Assembly (NCBI GenBank): GCA_021300055.1
Contig: JAJTHU010000349.1
Location: 1 to 6,448, forward strand
DNA: 6,448 bases
Source: Nitrosomonadaceae bacterium
GTDB lineage: Bacteria > Pseudomonadota > Gammaproteobacteria > Burkholderiales > Usitatibacteraceae
Reading direction: 5' to 3'
This document shows, piece by piece, positions 1 to 6,039 of the stretch (position 1 is its first letter; the number at the start of each line of letters is the position of its first letter). The notes under the pieces are model-generated. The model worked only from the letters and a program-made list of their open reading frames with translations. It was not told the DNA's origin and ran no database searches. Made by a program: the position numbers and the translations under genes.

Positions 1-259
1 GCTTTTTCCGCATTTGGTGGTGGACCCACTCGTTGATGCGCTGCTTTTGACGCTCTGACATCGGCAGCTGTTGGTCACAAGACAGAAGCCGATGGTAGGG
101 AAAGCTCCGAGCGAACTTGAATCCCTCAATAGGAACACCTCGCAAGTCGACGAGTGCGAGTCCACATTCGTCATAGGTGTTGTAGAGGTACTTTTCGTTA
201 GCACTCCTCATGTCATCCAAGAACCGACTGATGCTCATCGCAGCAACATTTCCAGCCAT
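1..259 (-). CDS. Unrecognised protein, N-terminal part (cut by left edge)
   Basis: This reading frame stays open from the ATG at 259 down to base 1, giving 86 residues with no stop, and it continues outside the window. It begins MAGNVAAMSISRFLDDMRSA and goes on through a segment with YLYNTYDECGLALVDLRG to a basic, helical-looking stretch around residues 68-86 (SERQKQRINEWVHHQMRKK). No signal peptide or membrane segment is seen, so it is probably cytoplasmic. The start is chosen because GAGGAG lies seven bases upstream; Met8 is a possible alternative but has no such site. GC is about 51%, clearly below the roughly 60% of the epimerase and c-di-GMP genes, and its codon use is less GC-biased, which would fit horizontal acquisition. 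I do not recognise the family and assign no function. That it is a real gene rests on the open frame, the ribosome binding site and a normal amino-acid composition. Confidence 0.7.
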   Translation of the reverse strand, partial: MAGNVAAMSISRFLDDMRSANEKYLYNTYDECGLALVDLRGVPIEGFKFARSFPYHRLLSCDQQLPMSERQKQRINEWVHHQMRKK

Positions 260-266
260 ACAAGGT

Positions 267-272
267 CTCCTC
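267..272 (-). promoter_or_regulatory. Shine-Dalgarno site of the left-edge gene
   Basis: Read on the minus strand, GAGGAG is followed by seven bases (ACCTTGT) and then the ATG at 259. This is a near-consensus Shine-Dalgarno at good spacing. It is the main evidence for both the reality and the start of the partial left-edge gene. Confidence 0.7.
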
Positions 273-345
273 AACAACTTTGCCGGCTCTGCGCAGCTGA
301 CATCGTTGTCGTCAAAAAAGTTTATGGGCCCTAGCGCGTGAGACG

Positions 346-357
346 ACGATCTATCGT
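346..357. repeat. Short palindrome upstream of the left-edge gene
   Basis: ACGAT and ATCGT arms are separated by CT, a perfect 5-bp inverted repeat about 90 bp upstream of the minus-strand start at 259. Its size and place would suit an operator for a dimeric regulator. It could equally be chance. The nearby GTCGTC (308-313) can also pair with GACGAC (342-347), so an RNA leader hairpin is an alternative. Confidence 0.3.
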
Positions 358-396
358 TCTACAACCTGATGGTTGCGCTAGAAAGTGTTGAAGTTC

Positions 397-410
397 GCGC
401 CCCGGGGCGC
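397..410. repeat. 14-bp perfect palindrome, all G and C
   Basis: GCGCCCCGGGGCGC reads the same on both strands. It can form a very stable short hairpin (five pairs, four-base loop) or serve as a symmetric protein site. It stands in the gene-poor region, 138 bp upstream of the left-edge gene start, and no function can be read from it. No T-run follows on either strand, so it does not look like an intrinsic terminator. Confidence 0.4.
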
Positions 411-593
411 TCCTCTCGAGCTGATTTCGTTCCGCTCGACGACGTGCCCAAAGCCGATGTAGACGGCTAACCAAGCTTTGTATGAGGGCAAATGAGATTG
501 AGGACAGATTCCGCCGCCGGCGCGCAGACTGGCAGTCGGAATGTGTCAGGTGAGGCCCACTTGGGGGCAATGGTGGCACCCGTTGGGGCGCAC

Positions 594-606
594 TGACGTA
601 ACGTCA
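594..606. repeat. 13-bp palindrome TGACGT-A-ACGTCA
   Basis: Two perfect 6-bp arms flank a single central A. This near-perfect dyad resembles a dimeric transcription-factor operator more than an RNA hairpin, because the one-base centre cannot form a loop without losing pairs. There is no recognisable promoter or gene start within 300 bp, so the target, if any, is unknown. Confidence 0.35.
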
Positions 607-770
607 CGAGAGAAGTGCATATCGAGCGTATCAAACGCTGTGAGGGCTCCGCAAAAGATCGCGGGCCAGAGTCGTCCCCAGCGAGGGGGTCGAACGTTAG
701 CTTGTTCTCGACGCACGACGCCGGGTCGTTATTGTCGGGAGAAAGCGTGGGAATGCAACAATTTTGAAAG

Positions 771-975
771 CAGGCGGTGTGCCTGAGCTCCCCCTTGTTA
801 AGGGGAAGCCATGGAAAGTGGGGACGAAAAACATCTTGCGATTACCGCTGCAGAGCGGAAATCTGAGATGCTTCTCAAAAATTAGGCCCACTTTGGGCGT
901 TGAAAACTTCCCAAAAAATTCGAAAAGTTGCGCTGCCTCGCAGCGGCTTTGTCTGAAAGCGAAGCGCTTGGCTTC
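771..975. repeat. Dense cluster of short hairpins, possible structured RNA or palindromic element
   Basis: Perfect short stems follow one another: 771-785 (CAGGC/GCCTG), 791-805 (CCCCTT/AAGGGG, extended to 787-809 across one mismatch), 845-858 (CCGCT/AGCGG), 864-877 (TGAGA/TCTCA), 886-898 (GCCCA/TGGGC), 931-945 (CGCTGC/GCAGCG), 946-960 (GCTTT/AAAGC) and 961-975 (GAAGC/GCTTC). The last three are each exactly 15 bases and abut without a gap. An alternative stem, 957-969, competes with the last two. A T-rich tract (995-1006) lies 19 bases beyond the last hairpin on the plus strand. I recognise no named RNA family or repeat. It could be a structured transcript from either strand, a REP/MITE-like element, or a site recognised as folded single strands. 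The inverted repeats themselves are certain; their function is not. Confidence 0.5.
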
Positions 976-1146
976 CAATACTTCGAACGGCAGCTTTTTT
1001 GTTTTTCTCGTACCATCAAATGTCAACACATCGCAAAAGCTGTGTCAAGCCCCTGAAGCCCTGCATTTCCAAAAGTGATTCAAGACCCACACGGTAAACA
1101 TCGAGCGGCACGCAATCGGGCCCAAGCGCAGGGCTGTATTCGCAAG

Positions 1147-1182
1147 ATCACTCCCGCCTTCATAGCGCTGGGCAGTGATTTT
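1147..1182 (+). terminator. Weak terminator-like hairpin upstream of the epimerase
   Basis: ATCACT (1147-1152) pairs with AGTGAT (1174-1179). Past a one-base bulge, CCC (1153-1155) pairs with GGG (1170-1172), and a short T-run (1179-1182) follows. It would stop plus-strand transcription about 100 bp before the epimerase start and so separate that gene from upstream reading. The T-run is short and partly inside the stem, so this may be only a leader hairpin. Confidence 0.25.
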
Positions 1183-1284
1183 CGTAATGCGCAGCATCTA
1201 AACAACAGTCCGCGAGAACCGTTGCGCAAGCGCTGGTGCTATGGCCTACGGCTAAAATTACTCCAGATATCTTGAGACCTTCGA

Positions 1285-2292
1285 ATGCATATTCTCGTCA
1301 CCGGCGCAGCCGGCTTCATCGGCTCTGCGCTCTCACATGCGCTCGTTGCACGCGGTCACCGCGTGCTGGGTATCGACAACCTCAACGATTACTACGACGT
1401 CAGCCTCAAAGAGGCGCGGCTCAAGCGCCTGGCGGCGCACGATGCGTTCACGTTTCAGCGCATCGATATTGCCGACCGCGCGGCGATGGAGTCGCTGTTT
1501 GCGGCGCATCGGTTTGACGTGGTGGTCAATCTCGCCGCGCAGGCCGGAGTGCGCTATTCGCTTTCGCACCCGCATGCCTATGTCGATGCCAACCTGCTGG
1601 GCTTTGTGAATGTGCTTGAGGGTTGCCGCCACCAGAAAGTCGGGCATCTGGTGTTTGCTTCGACGAGTTCGGTTTACGGGCTGAACACCACGTTGCCCTT
1701 TGCCGAAGATCAAACCACTGATCACCCTGTGTCGCTCTATTCGGCCACTAAAAAGGCCAACGAGCTCATGGCGCACAGCTACGCGCATTTATTCGGCATT
1801 CCCACCACGGGCCTGCGCTTTTTCACGGTTTACGGGCCGTGGGGCCGCCCTGACATGGCGCTCTTCAAGTTCACCAAGGCGATGCTGGCGGGCGATTCCA
1901 TTCCGGTGTTCAACCGCGGCGAGATGGTGCGCGATTTCACCTACATCGACGATATTGTGGAGAGCGTTGCGCGCCTCGTCGATAAACCCGCGACACCCGA
2001 CTCCAGTTGGTCCGCAGCGAACCCCACGCCCGGCACCAGTAGTGCGCCCTATCGTATCTACAACATCGGCAACAACGAGCCAGTGCAGCTGATGCGCTAC
2101 ATCCAGGCGATCGAATCCGCGCTCGGCATCAAGGCGAACCTCGACTTGCTGCCCATGCAGGCGGGTGACGTGCGCGCCACCTCTGCCGACGTATCACGCC
2201 TCCAGGCGCTTACCGAGTTCCGCCCAAAGACCTCTGTTGAAGACGGTGTCGCGCGATTTGTTGCGTGGTACCGCGCTTACTACAACGCCTAA
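1285..2292 (+). CDS. UDP-glucuronate 4-epimerase-type NAD-dependent sugar epimerase
   Basis: The 335-residue product is a full-length extended short-chain dehydrogenase/reductase. It is expected to interconvert UDP-glucuronate and UDP-galacturonate in the cytoplasm (EC 5.1.3.6), feeding capsule, O-antigen or exopolysaccharide synthesis. The Rossmann NAD motif GAAGFIG is at residues 7-13 and the acidic D31 ends beta-2. The catalytic Ser/Thr lies in ASTSSVYG (125-132), and the Tyr-x3-Lys pair is Y152 and K156 in LYSATKKANELMAH. The segments FFTVYGPWGRPDMA (179-192), SSAPYRIYNIGNN (252-264) and AGDVRATSADV (293-303) are typical of the CapI/LpsL/WbnF group. The ATG at 1285 is chosen because the Rossmann strand starts at once; only a weak GAGA lies upstream. 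No glycosyltransferase or other sugar gene adjoins it, so it appears as an orphan. Specificity for UDP-glucuronate is inferred from family resemblance; UDP-glucose or UDP-GlcNAc 4-epimerase activity is less likely. Confidence 0.93.
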   Translation: MHILVTGAAGFIGSALSHALVARGHRVLGIDNLNDYYDVSLKEARLKRLAAHDAFTFQRIDIADRAAMESLFAAHRFDVVVNLAAQAGVRYSLSHPHAYVDANLLGFVNVLEGCRHQKVGHLVFASTSSVYGLNTTLPFAEDQTTDHPVSLYSATKKANELMAHSYAHLFGIPTTGLRFFTVYGPWGRPDMALFKFTKAMLAGDSIPVFNRGEMVRDFTYIDDIVESVARLVDKPATPDSSWSAANPTPGTSSAPYRIYNIGNNEPVQLMRYIQAIESALGIKANLDLLPMQAGDVRATSADVSRLQALTEFRPKTSVEDGVARFVAWYRAYYNA

Positions 2293-2321
2293 TGATTGCA
2301 GCAGGCCGACACACAAAACCC

Positions 2322-2383
2322 TAGCAAATACGGACATATTCAGGAAAACGCCTGAAAACGCCCGCCAATACTAGAGTTTGCTA
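2322..2383. terminator. Nested inverted repeats between convergent genes, possible bidirectional terminator
   Basis: TAGCAAA (2322-2328) is complementary to TTTGCTA (2377-2383). Inside lies a second stem, TTCAGG (2339-2344) with CCTGAA (2351-2356). GAAAACGCC is also repeated in tandem (2344-2352 and 2354-2362). The structure fills most of the 100-bp gap between the stop codons of the epimerase and the convergent c-di-GMP gene, where terminators are expected. On the minus strand it is followed by GGGTTTTGTG. Arms are AT-rich and T-runs are short, so it is not a textbook intrinsic terminator. Confidence 0.35.
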
Positions 2384-2392
2384 TAGCCTACA

Positions 2393-5300
2393 CTAGGCAG
2401 CGACTGGGCGGCGCGTGCCCGGGGCAGCGTGAGCGATATGCACCACTCGCACTTCTGTGGCACGTGCAGAAAGCCAGCCCAGCAAGTCAGCGTGCGACAT
2501 CGGGCGCGCGTAAAAATAGCCTTGCCCGCGATCGCACCCCATTCGCTGCAACAGCCGCGCTTGCTCGACAGTCTCGATGCCCTCCGCAACGGTAGAGATC
2601 TTCAGCGTCTGCGCGACCTTCAGCGTGGCCTCAATCAGGGCGCGGTGATACTCGCTCTGGTCAGACTCGCTCACAAAGCTACGGTCAATCTTGAGCGCGT
2701 GGATCGGTAAGCGCGGCAAGCAGGAGAGTGACGAGTAACCCGTACCAAAGTCGTCCAGCGCGAGCTTGACGCCGAGTGTGCGTAAATCAATCAGGCGCGC
2801 CTGCACACTGCTGTCTTCAGAGGCCAGCGATTCCGTAATCTCCAGCTGCAGGTGCGAGGCGGCGAGCTTGCTTTGGTGCAAGCACCGCTCCACCATCGCC
2901 ACGACTTCTGGCTGGCGAATCTGCGCAACGGACAAGTTCACCGACACAAAATCTGGCGCGCCAGAGCCGAGTTGCTCGCGCAGCTCGACAAAGTGCTCAC
3001 ACGCGCGTTGCAGCACCAACTCTCCGAGCGAAACAATCAGGCCGGAGTCCTCAGCGACTGGGATGAACTCCGATGGCGGAATCGGCCCGCGTGTTGTGTG
3101 CGTCCAGCGCGCGAGGGCTTCGATTGCGGTGCACCTGCCTCCAGCGCGTGGCGAGTCATCGAGATCTACTACCGGTTGATAGACCACGTCTATCTCGCGT
3201 CGTTTGATGGCCAAGCGCAGGTCGCTTTCCAGCGAGGACGTACTCGATTCATGGCTCAGCAAGTCGGGATCAAACAACACCCAGCGGCTACGCCCGAGGC
3301 GCTTCGCCTCGTACATGGCGGCGTCTGCGTCGCGGATGAGGCTATCAGCCGACTCGAAGTGGCGCTTAGAGGTCGCGATGCCGATGCTTGCGGTTGAATA
3401 CACCTGATACCCAGCGATGTGATACGGCGCCGCCAACGCTTCAACCAAGCGTTCCGCGACGAGGCAAGCGTCGTCCTCGTGTGCCAACTTATTCAACAAG
3501 ACGACAAATTCATCGCCGCCTAAACGCCCCGCAATTTGCCCAGGTATTACACTCGCACGCGCGACGAAATCGCTTGGCCGTAACGTGCGCTCCATGCGCG
3601 CGGCAATCTGTTTCAGGAGATCGTCACCCGCCGCATGGCCATACGTGTCGTTCACTTGCTTGAACCGATCGAAGTCTAGGAACAGCACCGCGAACGGCTT
3701 ATCCGTATCGCGATCCCATTGTGCGACTTGCTCTCGCAGGATTTCCATCACGCCACTGCGGTTCGGGAGCCCCGTCAGTGAATCACGACGCGCGTTTTCG
3801 CGCAGCAATTCCTCATGCTCTTTGCGTTTGGTGATGTTGACGTTCACCCCCACCATACGTAGCGCGCGGTTGTTGGCATCGCGGTCCACTACGGCGCCGG
3901 ACATCTCCGCCCAACGCCAAGTGCCATCGGCATGCCGCACGCGGATCTCGCAGCGGAATGGCTCCAGCGGTACTTCAAAGTGCGTGCGCAGCGCCTGCTC
4001 CATGTCGGTGAAGTCATCCGGATGCACGCGCGCCAAAAAACCATCGACAGTCGATGGCACATCATGTGGTGCCAAACCCAGCTCCGACACCCCCGCGGCG
4101 TCGAGCGTGTAAGCGCCAGTATCGAGGCACCAGCTCCAAGTAGAAATTTTCGCGGTTTGCAAAGAGAGCGACAACAGCATGCTCTGGGTGCGCTGATCGG
4201 TTACGTCTAAAAAACACGCCACCGCGCCGGTCACTCGGCCGGTTGAGTCGCGCAATGGCTCGCTGTTAATGTTTAGCCACTTTAGGCGACCCTCCGGCGT
4301 GGCCATGCCTACGATGTCACCGCGTACAGACGCGCCATCGCGAATTGAGCGCGCCAGCGGCAGATCCTCTGGTGGATAGGGCGAAAGGTCATCGCGGACG
4401 GACTGCCAAGCGGAATGGCTGTCCGGTGCACCACGCATATCTTCAACCGGGAGACCGAGGATTGTCTCGGCAGCGGGGTTAGCATCGACAATCACATTGA
4501 GTACCGCATCGTGCTCGATAATTCCGGCGGGAACAGCGTTTAGCAGCGAGCGGAAGCGCTCTTCTTGGGCACGAACGGCTGTAACGTCCGTTTCAACGAC
4601 GATGAACCCCGCATCAGCCAACGAAGCATCTTGCGCAGTCCCGCCGCTGGCAGGCGCGTCGGCCGACCCATCATGAACAGTCGGTGCGTCTCCAGTGGGT
4701 TGCATGTCGATATCCAACCAGCGCACGCTACCCACCGCGTCGGCAGACGCGACCGGCCCGACACGCATGCCGACCCGCTGCACAAATGCCTCGCTGAGGC
4801 GCACCCGCACATCAGCGGCGTTCTGGCTTGCGTCGATTCCGATGGCGCCAAGGTAATCCAATCCCCGCAATTTCTTGCCGTCCGCACCGTGCAGATGCTG
4901 AAACGCTGAGTTGAACCACACAATCCGCTGCGCTTCATCCAAGATCGCTACTGCGTTGCTGGTATTTTTCGCGACGCGTGCCAAACGCTGCACCTGCCGC
5001 GCACGCTGTTCGAGGCGTCGACGTTGACGAATCACCGTCGAGGCGACTGGCTCAATGATGAACAGCGCCAACGCAACCATGACTGCCAAGCCTCCGACGA
5101 TGACGATGCCCAACTTGTCGATCGCCAGTTCGGTTTTGGCCGTTACGTGCGCTTGGGTTTGCTGTACGAGATAAATCGCCGCATCTAGTGCGGCATCCGC
5201 TTCAAAGTTGATTCGCGCTTGCGCTCGCGCGCTAGGCCGTGAAACCTCAGCGTCATCTCGCAGTCGCGTGAAGTGGCTGACAGAGGCGGCAAAACGGTCG

Positions 5301-5710
5301 CGGGTGACACGCCAATCAGCGATAGCAGTTTCTAGCGACGCCGGTAGGCCCTCCCCTCGCTTTCGCTGTTCTTTAAACAGCGCCTCGATCGTCACGGCGG
5401 CATCTTGATAGCGGCGGAATTCGCCGGCAATCAGGACGTCGTTTGCTTCATCTTCTCGAGAAACCAGCAGCGCAAGTCGTTGAGGCATGGTGCGCTGCAT
5501 ACCAACATTGTTCAGCAGTTCGGCATCGCTGAGACGCTGAACTTCGCCCGACCACGACAGCCAGCCGGACGCAACGAGCAAAACCCCAAGGGTGGCAAGC
5601 GTGCCATGCAGCGCTACCCGCAGCCGCACCGCAGGCGTATCGCGACCGATGGCTTTTAGCAGCTGCCGCCAAAGCGGAACAGCATAAGAGGGGGCGAGTT
5701 CAACACTCAT
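2393..5710 (-). CDS. Membrane PilJ-like/PAS/GGDEF/EAL c-di-GMP turnover sensor
   Basis: This 1105-residue inner-membrane protein should make and/or degrade cyclic di-GMP in response to signals. In order: TM helix about 32-52; a periplasmic part to about 198 with a PilJ-like motif (LNNVGMQRTMPQRLALLV, 66-83); TM helix about 199-220; a coiled linker; PAS about 245-380; PAS about 384-505; a PAS of the PAS_3 type about 518-628; GGDEF about 640-812; EAL about 828-1082. The cyclase site looks intact (D679, N687, D696, GGDEF 731-735). RPSD at 711-714 resembles the inhibitory I-site but stands about 11 residues farther from GGDEF than usual. The phosphodiesterase site also looks intact: E864 of EAL, N925, E957, D986/D987, K1007, E1043, Q1063. 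The first PAS holds an Ala/Asp/Gly-rich insert at about 340-365. The ATG at 5710 is the only start before an in-frame TAG ten codons upstream, though no Shine-Dalgarno is visible. Which activity dominates cannot be told from sequence. Confidence 0.95.
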   Translation of the reverse strand: MSVELAPSYAVPLWRQLLKAIGRDTPAVRLRVALHGTLATLGVLLVASGWLSWSGEVQRLSDAELLNNVGMQRTMPQRLALLVSREDEANDVLIAGEFRRYQDAAVTIEALFKEQRKRGEGLPASLETAIADWRVTRDRFAASVSHFTRLRDDAEVSRPSARAQARINFEADAALDAAIYLVQQTQAHVTAKTELAIDKLGIVIVGGLAVMVALALFIIEPVASTVIRQRRRLEQRARQVQRLARVAKNTSNAVAILDEAQRIVWFNSAFQHLHGADGKKLRGLDYLGAIGIDASQNAADVRVRLSEAFVQRVGMRVGPVASADAVGSVRWLDIDMQPTGDAPTVHDGSADAPASGGTAQDASLADAGFIVVETDVTAVRAQEERFRSLLNAVPAGIIEHDAVLNVIVDANPAAETILGLPVEDMRGAPDSHSAWQSVRDDLSPYPPEDLPLARSIRDGASVRGDIVGMATPEGRLKWLNINSEPLRDSTGRVTGAVACFLDVTDQRTQSMLLSLSLQTAKISTWSWCLDTGAYTLDAAGVSELGLAPHDVPSTVDGFLARVHPDDFTDMEQALRTHFEVPLEPFRCEIRVRHADGTWRWAEMSGAVVDRDANNRALRMVGVNVNITKRKEHEELLRENARRDSLTGLPNRSGVMEILREQVAQWDRDTDKPFAVLFLDFDRFKQVNDTYGHAAGDDLLKQIAARMERTLRPSDFVARASVIPGQIAGRLGGDEFVVLLNKLAHEDDACLVAERLVEALAAPYHIAGYQVYSTASIGIATSKRHFESADSLIRDADAAMYEAKRLGRSRWVLFDPDLLSHESSTSSLESDLRLAIKRREIDVVYQPVVDLDDSPRAGGRCTAIEALARWTHTTRGPIPPSEFIPVAEDSGLIVSLGELVLQRACEHFVELREQLGSGAPDFVSVNLSVAQIRQPEVVAMVERCLHQSKLAASHLQLEITESLASEDSSVQARLIDLRTLGVKLALDDFGTGYSSLSCLPRLPIHALKIDRSFVSESDQSEYHRALIEATLKVAQTLKISTVAEGIETVEQARLLQRMGCDRGQGYFYARPMSHADLLGWLSARATEVRVVHIAHAAPGTRRPVAA

Positions 5711-5772
5711 GGCGAGAGCAACTGGGGTTCGGTGAAAAGGCTACGCGGCGGGTTCAAGGGATTTCCCTAGAT

Positions 5773-5784
5773 ATCGGCGCCGAT
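5773..5784. repeat. 12-bp perfect palindrome, possible operator
   Basis: ATCGGCGCCGAT is perfectly self-complementary. It lies 63 bp upstream of the c-di-GMP sensor start (minus strand) and about 260 bp upstream of the rightward gene. That position suits an operator near the sensor's promoter. A hairpin GGGCA-TGAG-TGCCC (5790-5803) follows five bases later. No regulator can be named from the sequence. Confidence 0.4.
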
Positions 5785-5789
5785 TAGCC

Positions 5790-5803
5790 GGGCATGAGTG
5801 CCC
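5790..5803. repeat. Short GC hairpin GGGCA/TGCCC
   Basis: A perfect 5-bp stem with a TGAG loop sits next to the 12-bp palindrome. On the plus strand it is followed by CCCTCC, so it has no T-run and is not an intrinsic terminator. Its stem and loop length alone could arise by chance; the adjacency to the palindrome is what makes it worth recording. Confidence 0.3.
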
Positions 5804-6034
5804 CCTCCAACTAACTGCCCCCGTTACGCAAAAACTCCCCGCGTTTCAGGTGCTCCAATCCGCGCTTTGTCGTTTTGCAGATGCCAACCCGCTTTTCACG
5901 CGGCAAAGTTGACCCAACCTGATTCGCAATAAACAACGGTGAGCACCCAAGATCGTCAGTGCATCGCCATAAGGGACTCCTGCCGGATCAGCACCGTAAC
6001 CCGCCCGATAGGGTGGATTCGTCCAAATCAAGAT

Positions 6035-6039
6035 AGGAG
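6035..6039 (+). promoter_or_regulatory. Shine-Dalgarno site of the exported protein gene
   Basis: AGGAG stands six bases before the ATG at 6046, with a T-run between them. The spacing is good and fixes the start. The signal peptide that begins immediately at this Met supports the same choice. Confidence 0.75.

Larger units (their letters stand above)
260..1284. other. Gene-poor intergenic region of about 1 kb, rich in short palindromes
   Basis: No reading frame here is convincing on either strand. The longest ones (110 residues minus at 697-1029, 104 residues plus at 764-1078) overlap each other antiparallel, lack a ribosome binding site and have unlikely compositions. GC falls to about 48% between 781 and 1020. 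Many short inverted repeats are present: 362-375, 397-410, 445-490 (nested), 594-606, 625-639, 715-729 and the cluster 771-975, followed by a T-rich tract at 995-1006. AGGCCCACTT occurs twice (553-562 and 884-893), each time followed by a G-run that can fold back on it. No terminal repeats, target duplication, transposase remnant or tRNA were seen. The region must hold the promoters of the left-edge gene and, probably, of the epimerase, but no good -35/-10 pair could be picked. Confidence 0.6.

Noticed and set aside
71..334. 87-residue plus-strand frame near the left edge
   Set aside because: It lies antisense to the open minus-strand gene at 1-259, which has a strong ribosome binding site and a better composition.
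380..980. Integron attC sites or a cassette array
   Set aside because: GTT-like core sites and paired inner boxes at proper spacing could not be aligned, and no integrase or cassette-like genes follow. The hairpins are shorter than a typical attC.
991..1006. Intrinsic terminator ending the hairpin cluster on the plus strand
   Set aside because: The T-rich tract is good, but the nearest stem ends at 975, 19 bases earlier. The immediate upstream bases do not form a hairpin, so it is not called as a terminator.
697..1029. 110-residue minus-strand frame across the hairpin cluster
   Set aside because: It has no Shine-Dalgarno, is rich in Phe, Arg and Lys in an unconvincing pattern, and coincides with a long frame on the other strand. 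Its sequence is explained by abutting inverted repeats, which suggests non-coding DNA.
764..1078. 104-residue plus-strand frame in the same region
   Set aside because: It has no ribosome binding site or recognisable domain, and the same palindromes explain its residues. I treat it as spurious.
340..1280. CRISPR array, tRNA or insertion sequence
   Set aside because: There are no regularly spaced direct repeats, no cloverleaf with a CCA end or T-loop motif, and no terminal inverted repeats with a transposase frame.
1333..1788. 151-residue frame antisense to the epimerase
   Set aside because: This is the usual antisense shadow of a GC-rich gene. The epimerase motifs on the plus strand are unmistakable.
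2852..3397. 181-residue plus-strand frame inside the c-di-GMP gene
   Set aside because: It is antisense to the EAL and GGDEF coding sequence, with no start signal or domain of its own.
5846..6031. 61-residue minus-strand frame in the divergent intergenic region
   Set aside because: No ribosome binding site, no recognisable content, and it covers the likely promoter and leader of the exported protein gene.
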